A program made the position numbers and the translations under genes. A DNA stretch of 64,000 bases from the NCBI RefSeq assembly GCF_947498005.1, contig NZ_CANMIW010000001.1, forward strand, positions 496,001-560,000, given 5' to 3'. Below the pieces are notes generated by a model, which was not told the DNA's origin, did no database searches, and was given only the letters and a program-made list of their open reading frames with translations. The DNA is from an uncultured Winogradskyella sp. Its GTDB lineage: Bacteria > Bacteroidota > Bacteroidia > Flavobacteriales > Flavobacteriaceae. The number at the start of each line of letters is the position of its first letter. Within the stretch, counting starts at the first letter, position 1. Shown here one piece after another: positions 9,191-17,785 of this stretch.

Positions 9191-10054
9191 ATGGACACTA
9201 AGGAATTACTTAAAAAAGTACGAAAAATAGAGATTAAGACACGTCGCTTGTCTGATCATATATTTGGAGGTGAATATCATTCGACTTTCAAAGGTCGTGG
9301 TATGACTTTTTCTGAAGTACGTCAGTATCAGTTTGGCGATGATGTAAGAAATATAGATTGGAATGTAACCGCAAGAACTAATCTACCTCACATAAAAGTT
9401 TTTGAAGAAGAACGAGAGCTTACCATGATGCTTATGGCAGATGTTTCTGGCAGTAAATTATTTGGAACAAAAAATCAATTTAAAGATGAAATTGTAACAG
9501 AAATAGCTGCAACATTAGCCTTTTCTGCTACTCAGAATAATGATAAAATAGGTTTGATTTTGTTTTCAGATGAAATTGAATTATTCATTCCACCAAAAAA
9601 AGGACGTTCTCATGTTCTAAGAATTATCCGTGAGTTATTAGAATTTCAACCTAAAAGTAAAGAGACTAATGTCTCTGAAGCCCTAAAGTTTTTATCTAAT
9701 GTAATGAAGAAGAAAGCCATTGTTTTTGTGCTTTCAGATTTTGTAGCAGATGATTATAAACATAATTTAAAAATAGCAGCAGGCAGACACGATATTACAG
9801 GCATAAGAATTTACGATAAACACGAAGCCGAAATTCCTAACATTGGCATGGTACAAATGGAAGATGAAGAAACTGGTGAAGTAATGTTAGTTAACACAGC
9901 CTCTAAAAAAGTAAGACAGAACTACAGTAAATTTTATAACGAAAAGGTACATTATTTTAAAGAAAGTTTTGCTAAGTCTGGTTCTGGAGCAATAGATTGT
10001 AGAGTAGACGAAAGTTATGTGAAGAAATTGCTGGGATATTTTAAGCAAAGGTAA
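9191..10054 (+). CDS. DUF58 domain protein of the MoxR/Bat operon
   Basis: This 287-residue protein shows the DUF58 signature YQFGDDVRNIDWNVTART (about 46-63) and a VWA-like fold beginning with MADVSGS (82-88). DUF58 proteins occur next to moxR in nearly all phyla and probably cooperate with the ATPase in envelope assembly. The 119-bp gap after moxR is unusual for such a tight operon and contains degenerate ACTGAAAACTG-like repeats. Confidence 0.92.
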   Translation: MDTKELLKKVRKIEIKTRRLSDHIFGGEYHSTFKGRGMTFSEVRQYQFGDDVRNIDWNVTARTNLPHIKVFEEERELTMMLMADVSGSKLFGTKNQFKDEIVTEIAATLAFSATQNNDKIGLILFSDEIELFIPPKKGRSHVLRIIRELLEFQPKSKETNVSEALKFLSNVMKKKAIVFVLSDFVADDYKHNLKIAAGRHDITGIRIYDKHEAEIPNIGMVQMEDEETGEVMLVNTASKKVRQNYSKFYNEKVHYFKESFAKSGSGAIDCRVDESYVKKLLGYFKQR

Positions 10055-10102
10055 TTATTTGTGTGAAGTGTTAAGGTTAAAGAGAAAAGAACAAAGAAAG
10101 AA

Positions 10103-11815
10103 GTGAAAAGTATAAAGTATAAAGCAAGTATATTAGTAGAAAGTAATAGTGCATCTGTATGCCGTTTACAATCTTCAGTAATTGGGCTATTTTCTATATT
10201 CTGTTTCTTGTCTTCTTTTGTAATGTCTGCTCAAGTAACTTCTGCTGTTGATACCACAAAAATTAGAATTGGTGAGCAAATCAATTATCAAATAAATGTT
10301 GAAGCAGATTCGTTATCACTCGTTGTTTTTCCTGAAGGGCAAACATTTACACCATTAGAATCTGTAGAAGCTTTAAAGATAGATACTATAAAACAAGACT
10401 CAAAATTCTTGTTATCTAGAGTTTATAAATTAACACAGTTTGATTCTGGTGTTTATACCATTCCAAGACAAAAAATCATTATTGATGAAAAACCCTTCTT
10501 AACGGATTCACTAAGAGTCGTTGTAAATACCATTGAGGTTGACACTTCAAAACAAAAACTTTACGATATAAAACCTATTATCGAAGTAAACAAAAGCTCA
10601 AGTAATTGGTGGAAGTGGCTTTTAATTGCGTTAGCAATAATAGCGTTAGTTGCATTTTTGTTGTATTGGATTATTTGGCGAAAAAAACCGCTTTCTGAAG
10701 AAGCTAAAATTGCCCTATTACCACCATATGACCGTGCAAAATTAGCGATTAAAAAACTCGATGAAAGCGATTACTTAATACGCTCAGAGGTAAAAGAATA
10801 TTACTCAGAATTAACCTTTATTATCAGAAAATACTTAGATGAGAAAGTTTATGATCGAGCGCTCGAGAGTACAACAGCAGAACTTATTAAGAGATTAAAC
10901 CTATTAAAAGATGGTAATCAGGTACCTTTATCTAAGGAGACCATTCTACATATAGAATCAATTTTACAACGTGCAGATTTAGTGAAGTTTGCAAAATCTG
11001 CGCCAGATATTGAGCTTGCTGAAATGGACAAATTAACCATTGATAAAGCTATAGATAATGTAAAAATTAGCCTGCCAGAACCATCTGAGGAAGAAAAACT
11101 ATTAGACCAAAAATATAAGGAAGAACAAGAGCGTAAAAAGAAACGTAAAAAAATCTGGATTATAGTAGGTATTTCCGTGTTCTTAATCTTAGCAACTCTT
11201 GTTGGTTTTGGAATGAAATATGGTTTTGGTTATGTAAAAGATACAATAATAGGTCACGAGAGTAAAGAGCTGTTAGAAGGCAAATGGGTAGAAAGTGCTT
11301 ACGGATTTCCACCTATTTGGATTGAAACACCAAGGGTTTTAAAACGACAAGAAGTTAAATTACCAGAAGCATTAGCAGGTAAAGCTAAAATGAGCGTTTT
11401 TGGCTACGGAAGTTTAATAGAGCGTTTCTATATTCTAACAAGTACAACATTATTGAATAAGCCAGAAAGCGAAAATCCAGATGAGCAAAAAGCAATAAAT
11501 ATTGAAACTGTTGTAGAGGGTAACTTAAAATCTTGGGAAGCAAGTGGTGTCGAAAATATTATTACCAAAAATGAAAAATTTGTAACGCCAAATGGTGCAG
11601 AAGGCGTTAAAACGTATGGAACAGCTCAGTTCCCTGGGATAACACCTAATAGTTTTGAAAAAGGAGAGTATACACTCTTTAGTTTTACCACAGAGAACGT
11701 TATTCAACAGATCGTTTTAATTTGGAGAACAGATGATGCCTATGCTGAAGATATTATTGAGCGTATTACAGATTCTATTGAGTTAAAACCAGCGGAAGAA
11801 GAAAAAGAGAATTAA
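10103..11815 (+). CDS. BatD-like membrane protein of the Bat operon
   Basis: This 570-residue protein has a Sec signal (hydrophobic stretch about 26-41, ending SAQ), a beta-rich periplasmic domain, a membrane helix at about 171-192, a cytoplasmic helical domain with YYSELTFIIRKYL, and a second membrane helix at about 352-372 before a C-terminal domain. The layout resembles BatD/DUF4381 proteins. The only reasonable start is GTG at 10103, but it gives a 25-residue N-region that looks like translated spacer, so the start is uncertain. Its stop overlaps the batA start by 1 bp. Confidence 0.75.
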   Translation: MKSIKYKASILVESNSASVCRLQSSVIGLFSIFCFLSSFVMSAQVTSAVDTTKIRIGEQINYQINVEADSLSLVVFPEGQTFTPLESVEALKIDTIKQDSKFLLSRVYKLTQFDSGVYTIPRQKIIIDEKPFLTDSLRVVVNTIEVDTSKQKLYDIKPIIEVNKSSSNWWKWLLIALAIIALVAFLLYWIIWRKKPLSEEAKIALLPPYDRAKLAIKKLDESDYLIRSEVKEYYSELTFIIRKYLDEKVYDRALESTTAELIKRLNLLKDGNQVPLSKETILHIESILQRADLVKFAKSAPDIELAEMDKLTIDKAIDNVKISLPEPSEEEKLLDQKYKEEQERKKKRKKIWIIVGISVFLILATLVGFGMKYGFGYVKDTIIGHESKELLEGKWVESAYGFPPIWIETPRVLKRQEVKLPEALAGKAKMSVFGYGSLIERFYILTSTTLLNKPESENPDEQKAINIETVVEGNLKSWEASGVENIITKNEKFVTPNGAEGVKTYGTAQFPGITPNSFEKGEYTLFSFTTENVIQQIVLIWRTDDAYAEDIIERITDSIELKPAEEEKEN

Positions 11816-12819
11816 TGTTAGAGCAAATACAATTTTTAAATAAAGAATTTTTTTGGCTGTTGTTGCTTTTACCACTAGCCATAATTTGGTATGTTTTAAA
11901 ACACAGCAAACAAACTGCTGAGTTAAAAATATCGAGTACGAAAGGATTTAAAAACACCTCTTCTTTTTGGACAAAATTTAAGCACTTATTATTTGCCTTA
12001 CGCTTAATTGCTTTGGCACTTTTAATTACAGCATTGGCAAGACCACGAACTGTAGATGTATCAACAAAGACAAAAACAACTAGTGGTATTGATATTGTTA
12101 TGGCAATTGATGTGTCTGCAAGTATGTTAGCCAAAGATTTACGACCAAATAGATTAGATGCCTTAAAAGAAGTAGCAGCAGATTTTATTGATGGGCGACC
12201 AAATGATAGAATTGGTTTGGTAGAATATGCAGGTGAAGCCTTTACAAAAACGCCAATTACTAGTGATAAATCAATAGTACAACGTTCGCTAAGAGATATA
12301 AAATACAATACGATTATAGAAAGTGGTACCGCAATTGGTATGGGTTTAGGAACCTCTGTAAATAGGTTAAAAGATAGCAGAGCAAAAAGTAAAGTTATCA
12401 TTTTGTTGACTGATGGTGTAAATACATCAGGACAGATAGATCCAAAAACAGCAAGTATATTAGCTGTAGAATATGGAATAAAAGTGTACACCATAGGTTT
12501 AGGAACAAATGGAATGGCTTTATCTCCAATTGGCTTTAATCCTAACGGAACTTTTAGATACGGTAGAGCACAAGTAGAAATAGACGAAAATTTGTTAAAA
12601 GAAATAGCCGAAGAAACAGGTGGAAAGTATTTTAGAGCGACTAATAACGACAAGTTGGCTCAGATTTACGACGAAATTAATAAGCTCGAAAAAACCGAAA
12701 TTGAAGAAAAGAAATATTACAATTACGATGAAAAATACAGGCCATTCATTCTTTTAGCTGGTTTGTTATTATTGATAGAATTATTATTAAGAAATACAAT
12801 ATTTAGAAGCTTTGTTTAG
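11815..12819 (+). CDS. batA: BatA, membrane VWA domain protein
   Basis: This 334-residue protein has two N-terminal membrane helices (about 11-28 and 56-75), a VWA domain with MIDAS motif IDVSAS (D99-S103), T-loop and late DGVNTSG, and a C-terminal membrane helix. This is the BatA layout, with the VWA domain in the periplasm. VWA MIDAS sites bind divalent metal and partner proteins. It begins in TAATG, coupled to the preceding gene, and overlaps batB by 8 bp. Confidence 0.92.
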   Translation: MLEQIQFLNKEFFWLLLLLPLAIIWYVLKHSKQTAELKISSTKGFKNTSSFWTKFKHLLFALRLIALALLITALARPRTVDVSTKTKTTSGIDIVMAIDVSASMLAKDLRPNRLDALKEVAADFIDGRPNDRIGLVEYAGEAFTKTPITSDKSIVQRSLRDIKYNTIIESGTAIGMGLGTSVNRLKDSRAKSKVIILLTDGVNTSGQIDPKTASILAVEYGIKVYTIGLGTNGMALSPIGFNPNGTFRYGRAQVEIDENLLKEIAEETGGKYFRATNNDKLAQIYDEINKLEKTEIEEKKYYNYDEKYRPFILLAGLLLLIELLLRNTIFRSFV

Positions 12820-13849
12820 ACTCGATGAAACAATATGGTTTTGGACGTTACTGGTAATTCCGGTAATAATTTTGCTATTTGTAGTTTTACAATTATGGAG
12901 ACGTTCTGCACAAAGAAAATTCGCGGATTCTGCATTGTTAAAACGCCTTAGTCCTAATCAATCATTATTTAAAAGTATATTAAAGATAATAGTACTTTGT
13001 GGTGCTTTTGCTTGTTTGTCATTAGCTTTAGTAAACCCCAAAATAGGAACAAAATTAGAAACTGTACGTAGTGAAGGTGTAGATGTAGTATTTGCAATAG
13101 ATGTATCTAAAAGTATGTTAGCAGAAGATATTGCACCAAGCAGATTAGATAAATCTAAGCAATTGGTAACGCAAATCATTAACAGTTTAGTTAGTGATAG
13201 AGTTGGTATTATCGCTTATGCAGGTAAAGCATTTCCGCAATTGCCTATAACAACAGATTATGCCTCTGCAAAAATGTTTTTGCAGAACATGAATACAGAT
13301 ATGCTATCTTCACAAGGAACGGCAATTAGCGAAGCTATTCAGCTTTCAAAAACGTATTTTGATAATGAAGATCAAGCCAACCGTGTGTTAATTATTATTT
13401 CAGATGGAGAAGATCATGATGGTGATGCTATGGATGTTGCAGAAGAAGCTGCAGAGCAAGGCATAAGAATTTATACCGTTGGCGTAGGTGACCTAAAAGG
13501 AGGTCCAATTCCTATTAAACGTAATGGAGTTATCTTAAATTATAAAAAAGATAACCAAGGCGAAACCGTAATTACGCGTCTTAATGAAACAACCTTAAAA
13601 GAGATTGCATCAGAAGCGAATGGCGTTTATATTAATGGCAGCAACACGTCTGAGGTCGTTAAAACCCTTACAGGTGAATTAGCAAAAATGGATAAGCAAG
13701 AATTTGAGTCTAAGCAAATAGCAGATTTTAAAGATCAATTTCAATGGTTTCTTGGATTAGGCATCTTTTTATTGTTTATTGATATATTTTTCTTGGAGCG
13801 AAAGACAGCATGGTTGAAAAAACTTAACTTATTCAATGAAAATTTTTAG
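12812..13849 (+). CDS. batB: BatB, membrane VWA domain protein
   Basis: This 345-residue protein is a paralogue of BatA, with membrane helices at about 9-29 and 54-74, MIDAS DVSKS (97-101), DGEDHDGD and a final membrane helix. The reading frame starts with TTG at 12812, inside the end of batA. The resulting FRLDETIWFW start fits the family N-terminus, and the nearby ATG at 12825 is out of frame. BatB is thought to work with BatA as a membrane scaffold for the BatC/D/E proteins. Confidence 0.9.
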   Translation: MFRLDETIWFWTLLVIPVIILLFVVLQLWRRSAQRKFADSALLKRLSPNQSLFKSILKIIVLCGAFACLSLALVNPKIGTKLETVRSEGVDVVFAIDVSKSMLAEDIAPSRLDKSKQLVTQIINSLVSDRVGIIAYAGKAFPQLPITTDYASAKMFLQNMNTDMLSSQGTAISEAIQLSKTYFDNEDQANRVLIIISDGEDHDGDAMDVAEEAAEQGIRIYTVGVGDLKGGPIPIKRNGVILNYKKDNQGETVITRLNETTLKEIASEANGVYINGSNTSEVVKTLTGELAKMDKQEFESKQIADFKDQFQWFLGLGIFLLFIDIFFLERKTAWLKKLNLFNENF

Positions 13850-13854
13850 AATTT

Positions 13855-13876
13855 CTTTAACGCTAAGTCGTTAAAG
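13855..13876 (+). other. Intercistronic hairpin between batB and batC
   Basis: A perfect 8-bp stem (CTTTAACG at 13855-13862 with CGTTAAAG at 13869-13876) has a 6-base loop and no T run. It could protect or process the operon mRNA between batB and batC. Confidence 0.45.
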
Positions 13877-13917
13877 GCTTTAGTAATTTAGAGATCGTTT
13901 TTTAAAATTATTACAAT

Positions 13918-14751
13918 ATGAGATTTTATATATTCATTATTACAATTTTAATTGGTGGACTTGGTTTTTCACAAAATCAAGACGAGTTACAATTAAAAGC
14001 AGAAAAAAGCGCAACAGACCTTGTTTATAAAGCTAATGAGCTTGTAGGTTCAGATAATTATATAGAAGCAGAAATGGAATATAGAAAAGCCATTTCAGAA
14101 GCACCAAATAAAGCTGTTGGTGCCTATAACTTATCGCACTCGTATTTTAGAAAAGGTAATTTTGAAGAATCCTTATTTAGAAGTCAAGAAGCAGCTAAGA
14201 ATGCAACTACTAAAGATGAAAAACACAGAGCATTTCATAATATGGGTAATATTTTAATGCAAAACGAAGCTTGTAAAGAAGCCGTTGAAGCTTTTAAAAA
14301 TGCATTAAGAAATAATCCAAATGATGAAGAAACACGTTATAATTTTGCGTTAGCAAAGGAGTGTGCAGATCAGCAAAACGATGGAGGAGGTGAAGATAAC
14401 AAGGAAGACGAGAATAAAGACGAAGAACAAGATAAGGAAGACGAGCAAAAGAAAGAAGACGAAAATAAAGACGATAAAGATAAAAAGGACGAAGGCGACC
14501 AAGATAAAAAGGATGGTGACAAGGAAAAAGATGAGGACGGTAAGCCTAAAGACGAAGATAAGAATGATGGTAAAGGAGATAAAGACAATAAAGATCCAAA
14601 TCAGAAACCGAAACCACAGCCAGGAAAAATGTCTCCTCAACAGGTAAAGAATATTCTCGAAGCTATGCAAAATCAAGAGCAAAAGGTTCAAGAAAAAATG
14701 AATGCCGAGAAACAAAAAGGCGTTAAAGTAAAAACAGAGAAAGACTGGTAA
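13918..14751 (+). CDS. batC: BatC, TPR protein with charged tail
   Basis: This 277-residue protein has a Sec signal (residues 1-18, ending FSQ), about three TPR units (residues 30-145) and a long low-complexity region rich in Asp, Glu and Lys (about 152-235). A short conserved end follows, MSPQQVKNILEAM and a Lys-rich tail. The TPR part should bind other Bat proteins; BatB-C-E complexes were described in Leptospira and Bacteroides. The repeated GAY/AAR codons create long but meaningless antisense ORFs here. Confidence 0.88.
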   Translation: MRFYIFIITILIGGLGFSQNQDELQLKAEKSATDLVYKANELVGSDNYIEAEMEYRKAISEAPNKAVGAYNLSHSYFRKGNFEESLFRSQEAAKNATTKDEKHRAFHNMGNILMQNEACKEAVEAFKNALRNNPNDEETRYNFALAKECADQQNDGGGEDNKEDENKDEEQDKEDEQKKEDENKDDKDKKDEGDQDKKDGDKEKDEDGKPKDEDKNDGKGDKDNKDPNQKPKPQPGKMSPQQVKNILEAMQNQEQKVQEKMNAEKQKGVKVKTEKDW

Positions 14752-14831
14752 AACGAGTTACGATTATAGAATTACAATTTTTGATTTAAATAAACTGAAT
14801 CTTAAAACAAAAATTTAGAGTCGTCCACATT

Positions 14832-16604
14832 ATGTACATCAAAAAACACATATCAATACTATTTTTAATACTTGCAGCAAGTGTAGCTTCTGCACAAGTA
14901 AAATTTGAAGCTAAAGTCAGTAAGAAGAAATTAGGCGTTAATGAGCGACTTAGAATCGATTTTGAGATGAATCAAGATGGCGATAATTTTGATCCTCCAA
15001 GTTTTGCAGATTTTGATGTTGTTGGTGGTCCTAATACTTCAGTAAGTAATTATTCTAGAAATGGTCAACGCTCTTATAATAAAACATACAGTTACTTTTT
15101 AGCTCCAAAAAAACGAGGAAAATTCACAATTAAACAAGCTAAGATTGAGATTGATGGCGAAACTTATAAAACCTTTCCTATAACAATAGAGGTTACTAAA
15201 GCTGTAAGTAAGCCTAATGGAAATACTGCAGCCTCAGATGCAGCCTCAGAAAATATTCATTTGGTGGCTGAGGTTTCTAATTCTAATCCTTATCTTAATG
15301 AAGCCATAACCGTTGTGTATAAATTATATGTGTCACCAGATATTGGTGTAAGCAGTAATTGGCGTGAAAAGGAAATTCCTAGATTTAATGATTTTTGGAA
15401 TCAAAATATTGAAATAAAAGGTCTTAACGTATTAACAGGTGAGTATAAGGGTAAGGAATATCGTTATGTGGTTTTAAGAAAAACAGTACTTTATCCTCAA
15501 AAATCTGGACGTTTAAAAATTGAACCTTTAGTGATGGATATCACAGCTGAAGTACCTTCAAATAAAAGAGATATTTTTGGTAGAGCACTAATGACCAAAG
15601 TTCCAAAAGAGGTTACAGCAGGAAGCAGAATAATAAATGTAAAGCCTTTACCAGAAGAAGGGAAACCATCAGATTTTAAAGGAGCAGTAGGTGATTTTTC
15701 TTTTAAGGTAACAACTTCTAAAACAGAATTAAATGCTTCAGAATCATTGCAAGCAAAAATAGAAGTAAAAGGAAAAGGGAATTTAAAGTTATTTGAATTA
15801 CCAAAACTAACGGTTCCGAGTTCATTAGAAGTTTATGAGCCAGAACATAAAGAAAGTGTACGTACTAATTTAGGTGGTATGCAAGGTGGTATTTCAGATA
15901 CATATACTATTGTGCCTCAATATAAAGGTAAATACCCTGTGCCAAGTATTTCGTTTTCATATTTTGATCCAGAAAAGGAGAGTTATAATCGTATTACATC
16001 AGATGAGATAATTATAGATGTTATAAGCGGTCCAACAGCCACAAGCGGAACAGCAGAAAATGTGACAGCAAATACGAAGCAAACAGTCAATGCCAACGCA
16101 AATACATTTTCTTTTATTAAAACGTCATCTAATTGGGTAGATCAAAAATCAGAGCCATTTTTTCAATCATCAGCCTTTTGGACATTAACCTTATTACCAT
16201 TCTTAGCAATTCCTTTAGCTATTGTTATAAGACGCAAACGTGATGAACGTAATGCAGATGTACAAGGTAATAGAATAAGAAAAGCAGATCGTTTAGCTAA
16301 AAAGTATTTGAGTGAAGCTAAAAAAACGATGGGACAAAAAGAGTCGTTTTATTTAGCTTTAGAAAAAGCACTTCATAATTATTTGAAATCAAAATTGAAT
16401 ATAGAAACAAGCGATTTTAATAAGGAAAAAATTGAAGGATTGTTAACCGAACGTAAGGTTGAAAGCTCTGTGGTTTCAGATTTTATTTCCATTTTAGAAA
16501 ATTGTGAATTGGCACGATACACGCCAATTGAACAAGTGACAATGCAGAATGATTATGATAAAGCGGCTAAAACAATTTCGTTAATTGATAAACAATTGAG
16601 ATAA
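14832..16604 (+). CDS. batD: BatD, oxygen-tolerance family protein
   Basis: This 590-residue protein has a Sec signal (1-21), a long beta-sandwich periplasmic part of repeated Ig-like modules, a membrane helix at about 449-467 and a cytoplasmic helical tail (about 495-590) containing LALEKALHNYL. This is the BatD layout. The family is named for aerotolerance in Bacteroides fragilis, but its exact mechanism is unknown. It stops 1 bp before batE and lies 80 bp after batC. Confidence 0.9.
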   Translation: MYIKKHISILFLILAASVASAQVKFEAKVSKKKLGVNERLRIDFEMNQDGDNFDPPSFADFDVVGGPNTSVSNYSRNGQRSYNKTYSYFLAPKKRGKFTIKQAKIEIDGETYKTFPITIEVTKAVSKPNGNTAASDAASENIHLVAEVSNSNPYLNEAITVVYKLYVSPDIGVSSNWREKEIPRFNDFWNQNIEIKGLNVLTGEYKGKEYRYVVLRKTVLYPQKSGRLKIEPLVMDITAEVPSNKRDIFGRALMTKVPKEVTAGSRIINVKPLPEEGKPSDFKGAVGDFSFKVTTSKTELNASESLQAKIEVKGKGNLKLFELPKLTVPSSLEVYEPEHKESVRTNLGGMQGGISDTYTIVPQYKGKYPVPSISFSYFDPEKESYNRITSDEIIIDVISGPTATSGTAENVTANTKQTVNANANTFSFIKTSSNWVDQKSEPFFQSSAFWTLTLLPFLAIPLAIVIRRKRDERNADVQGNRIRKADRLAKKYLSEAKKTMGQKESFYLALEKALHNYLKSKLNIETSDFNKEKIEGLLTERKVESSVVSDFISILENCELARYTPIEQVTMQNDYDKAAKTISLIDKQLR

Positions 16605-16605
16605 T

Positions 16606-17364
16606 ATGAGAGCTATTACCTTCTTACTTCTATGTTGTTTAAGTTTTATGGGCTTTTCGCAAAATGACGCTATTTTTGCTGAGGCAAATGCACTGTATAA
16701 TAACGGTAAATACGCCGAAGCTATAGATAAATATGAATCTATCTTAGGTTCAGAACAACATTCTGCGGAGTTGTACTATAACCTTGGTAATGCAAATTAT
16801 AAACTGAATAACATTGCTCCTAGTATTTATTATTTTGAAAAAGCTTTACTACTAAATCCTAATGATAAGGAAATACAAAACAATTTAGCGTTTGCTCAAA
16901 ACATGACCATAGATGCTATAGACAGCGTTCCTAAAGTTGGCTTTTCTAGACTTATCAATAATTTAGTAAACACATTTAATACAGATACATGGGCGAAAAT
17001 AGCTGTGGCTGGCGTTTTATTATTTGTAGTTATATTTTTGGCTTATCATTTTTCTTATAATACTTCCAAAAAACGAATAGCCTTTGTAACGAGCATTGTT
17101 AGTTTACTAATAGCTTGTTTTTCGGTTGCTATGGCATTTCAGAAATCAGCAATAGATAAAAAGGATAATCCAGCTATTGTATTTACTCAAGAGAGTAGAG
17201 TAAAAACAGACCCCAACCAAGCAAGTGAAGAAGTGTTTAGGTTGCATGAAGGTACCAAAGTTTACGTTATAGAATCTTATGAAGATTGGAGTAAAATTCA
17301 ACTTTCAGATAACTCAACAGGATGGATTCCTGCAAAAGATATTAAATTATTAAAGATTTTTTAA
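16606..17364 (+). CDS. batE: BatE, TPR and SH3-like domain protein
   Basis: This 252-residue protein has a Sec signal (1-18), two or three TPR repeats (about 20-105), two membrane helices (about 129-148 and 157-176) and a C-terminal SH3b-like domain (190-250) with SRVKTDPN and GTKVYVIESYEDW and GWIPAKDI. This is the standard BatE form. It closes the Bat operon. The TPR units probably contact BatC, and the SH3b domain may touch cell wall or protein ligands. Confidence 0.9.
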   Translation: MRAITFLLLCCLSFMGFSQNDAIFAEANALYNNGKYAEAIDKYESILGSEQHSAELYYNLGNANYKLNNIAPSIYYFEKALLLNPNDKEIQNNLAFAQNMTIDAIDSVPKVGFSRLINNLVNTFNTDTWAKIAVAGVLLFVVIFLAYHFSYNTSKKRIAFVTSIVSLLIACFSVAMAFQKSAIDKKDNPAIVFTQESRVKTDPNQASEEVFRLHEGTKVYVIESYEDWSKIQLSDNSTGWIPAKDIKLLKIF

Positions 17365-17386
17365 CACAAAAACAGTAATTGCATAT

Positions 17387-17394
17387 TATATTTG
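17387..17394 (+). promoter_or_regulatory. TAnnTTTG -7 promoter element (TATATTTG)
   Basis: A perfect Bacteroidetes -7 element lies 6 bases before the ATG at 17401. No clear TTG -33 box is present, only T-rich sequence at 17357-17362. If used, transcription would start at or next to the ATG and give a leaderless mRNA. Confidence 0.5.
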
Positions 17395-17400
17395 CGGCTT

Positions 17401-17694
17401 ATGCAAAAAAGTACGAAATATAGAATTGCCGTTTTTTTCACCATAATTTTTATGGCTCTTATATCGGCACCAACTATAATTTCATCTATCGATGATTCTA
17501 TAGATATTACGTGTTTTTTTAGTATAAGTGAAGAAGAAGAAAATAATAATGCAAAACTTCTTTTTGATAAAGATCATCAAATTTCAGAATCGTTATTTGA
17601 AGATCCTTTACCTACTAATTTCATTGGGTACACCTTTAAAAACTACTCAATACCACATCTCAATTTAATTTCTCCACCACCCGATTTTATTTAA
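17401..17694 (+). CDS. Small signal-bearing protein with PPPD tail, upstream of SulP
   Basis: This 97-residue protein starts at ATG 17401; a TTG at 17392 in frame lies inside the promoter element. It has a hydrophobic N-terminus (about 9-27) that is a signal or anchor, an acidic middle (SEEEENNN) and a C-terminal end SPPPDFI. Short secreted proteins with such proline tails are frequent in flavobacteria. The function is unknown. It sits between the Bat operon and the SulP cluster, 91 bp before the first SulP gene. Confidence 0.6.
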   Translation: MQKSTKYRIAVFFTIIFMALISAPTIISSIDDSIDITCFFSISEEEENNNAKLLFDKDHQISESLFEDPLPTNFIGYTFKNYSIPHLNLISPPPDFI

Positions 17695-17745
17695 TAATTG
17701 TATTGTTAGACCTATAGTGTCTGTCCCTAATTAATTATTAAATCA

Positions 17746-17768
17746 ACTATTGAAAAGAATTCAATAGT
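17746..17768 (+). other. Hairpin just upstream of the first SulP start
   Basis: A perfect 9-bp stem (ACTATTGAA 17746-17754 with TTCAATAGT 17760-17768) with a 5-base loop ends 17 bp before the sulP ATG. There is no T run, so it is not a standard terminator. It could affect translation or mRNA stability. Confidence 0.45.
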
Positions 17769-17785
17769 ATAAATCATTATAACAA

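Noticed and set aside
11775..12653. 292-residue minus-strand ORF opposite batA
   Set aside because: It mirrors the BatA frame, has no domain and would be embedded in a well-supported operon; a codon-bias shadow.
14350..14715. Long antisense and alternative-frame ORFs over the batC tail (14350-14715 minus, 14370-14588 minus, 14363-14647 plus)
   Set aside because: They result from the repetitive GAY/AAR codons of the acidic/Lys-rich region. Their products are low-complexity Phe/Ile- or Ser-rich and the sense frame encodes a normal BatC.
17387..17400. TTG start at 17392 for the small PPPD protein
   Set aside because: It lies inside the TATATTTG promoter element; ATG 17401 is a better start.
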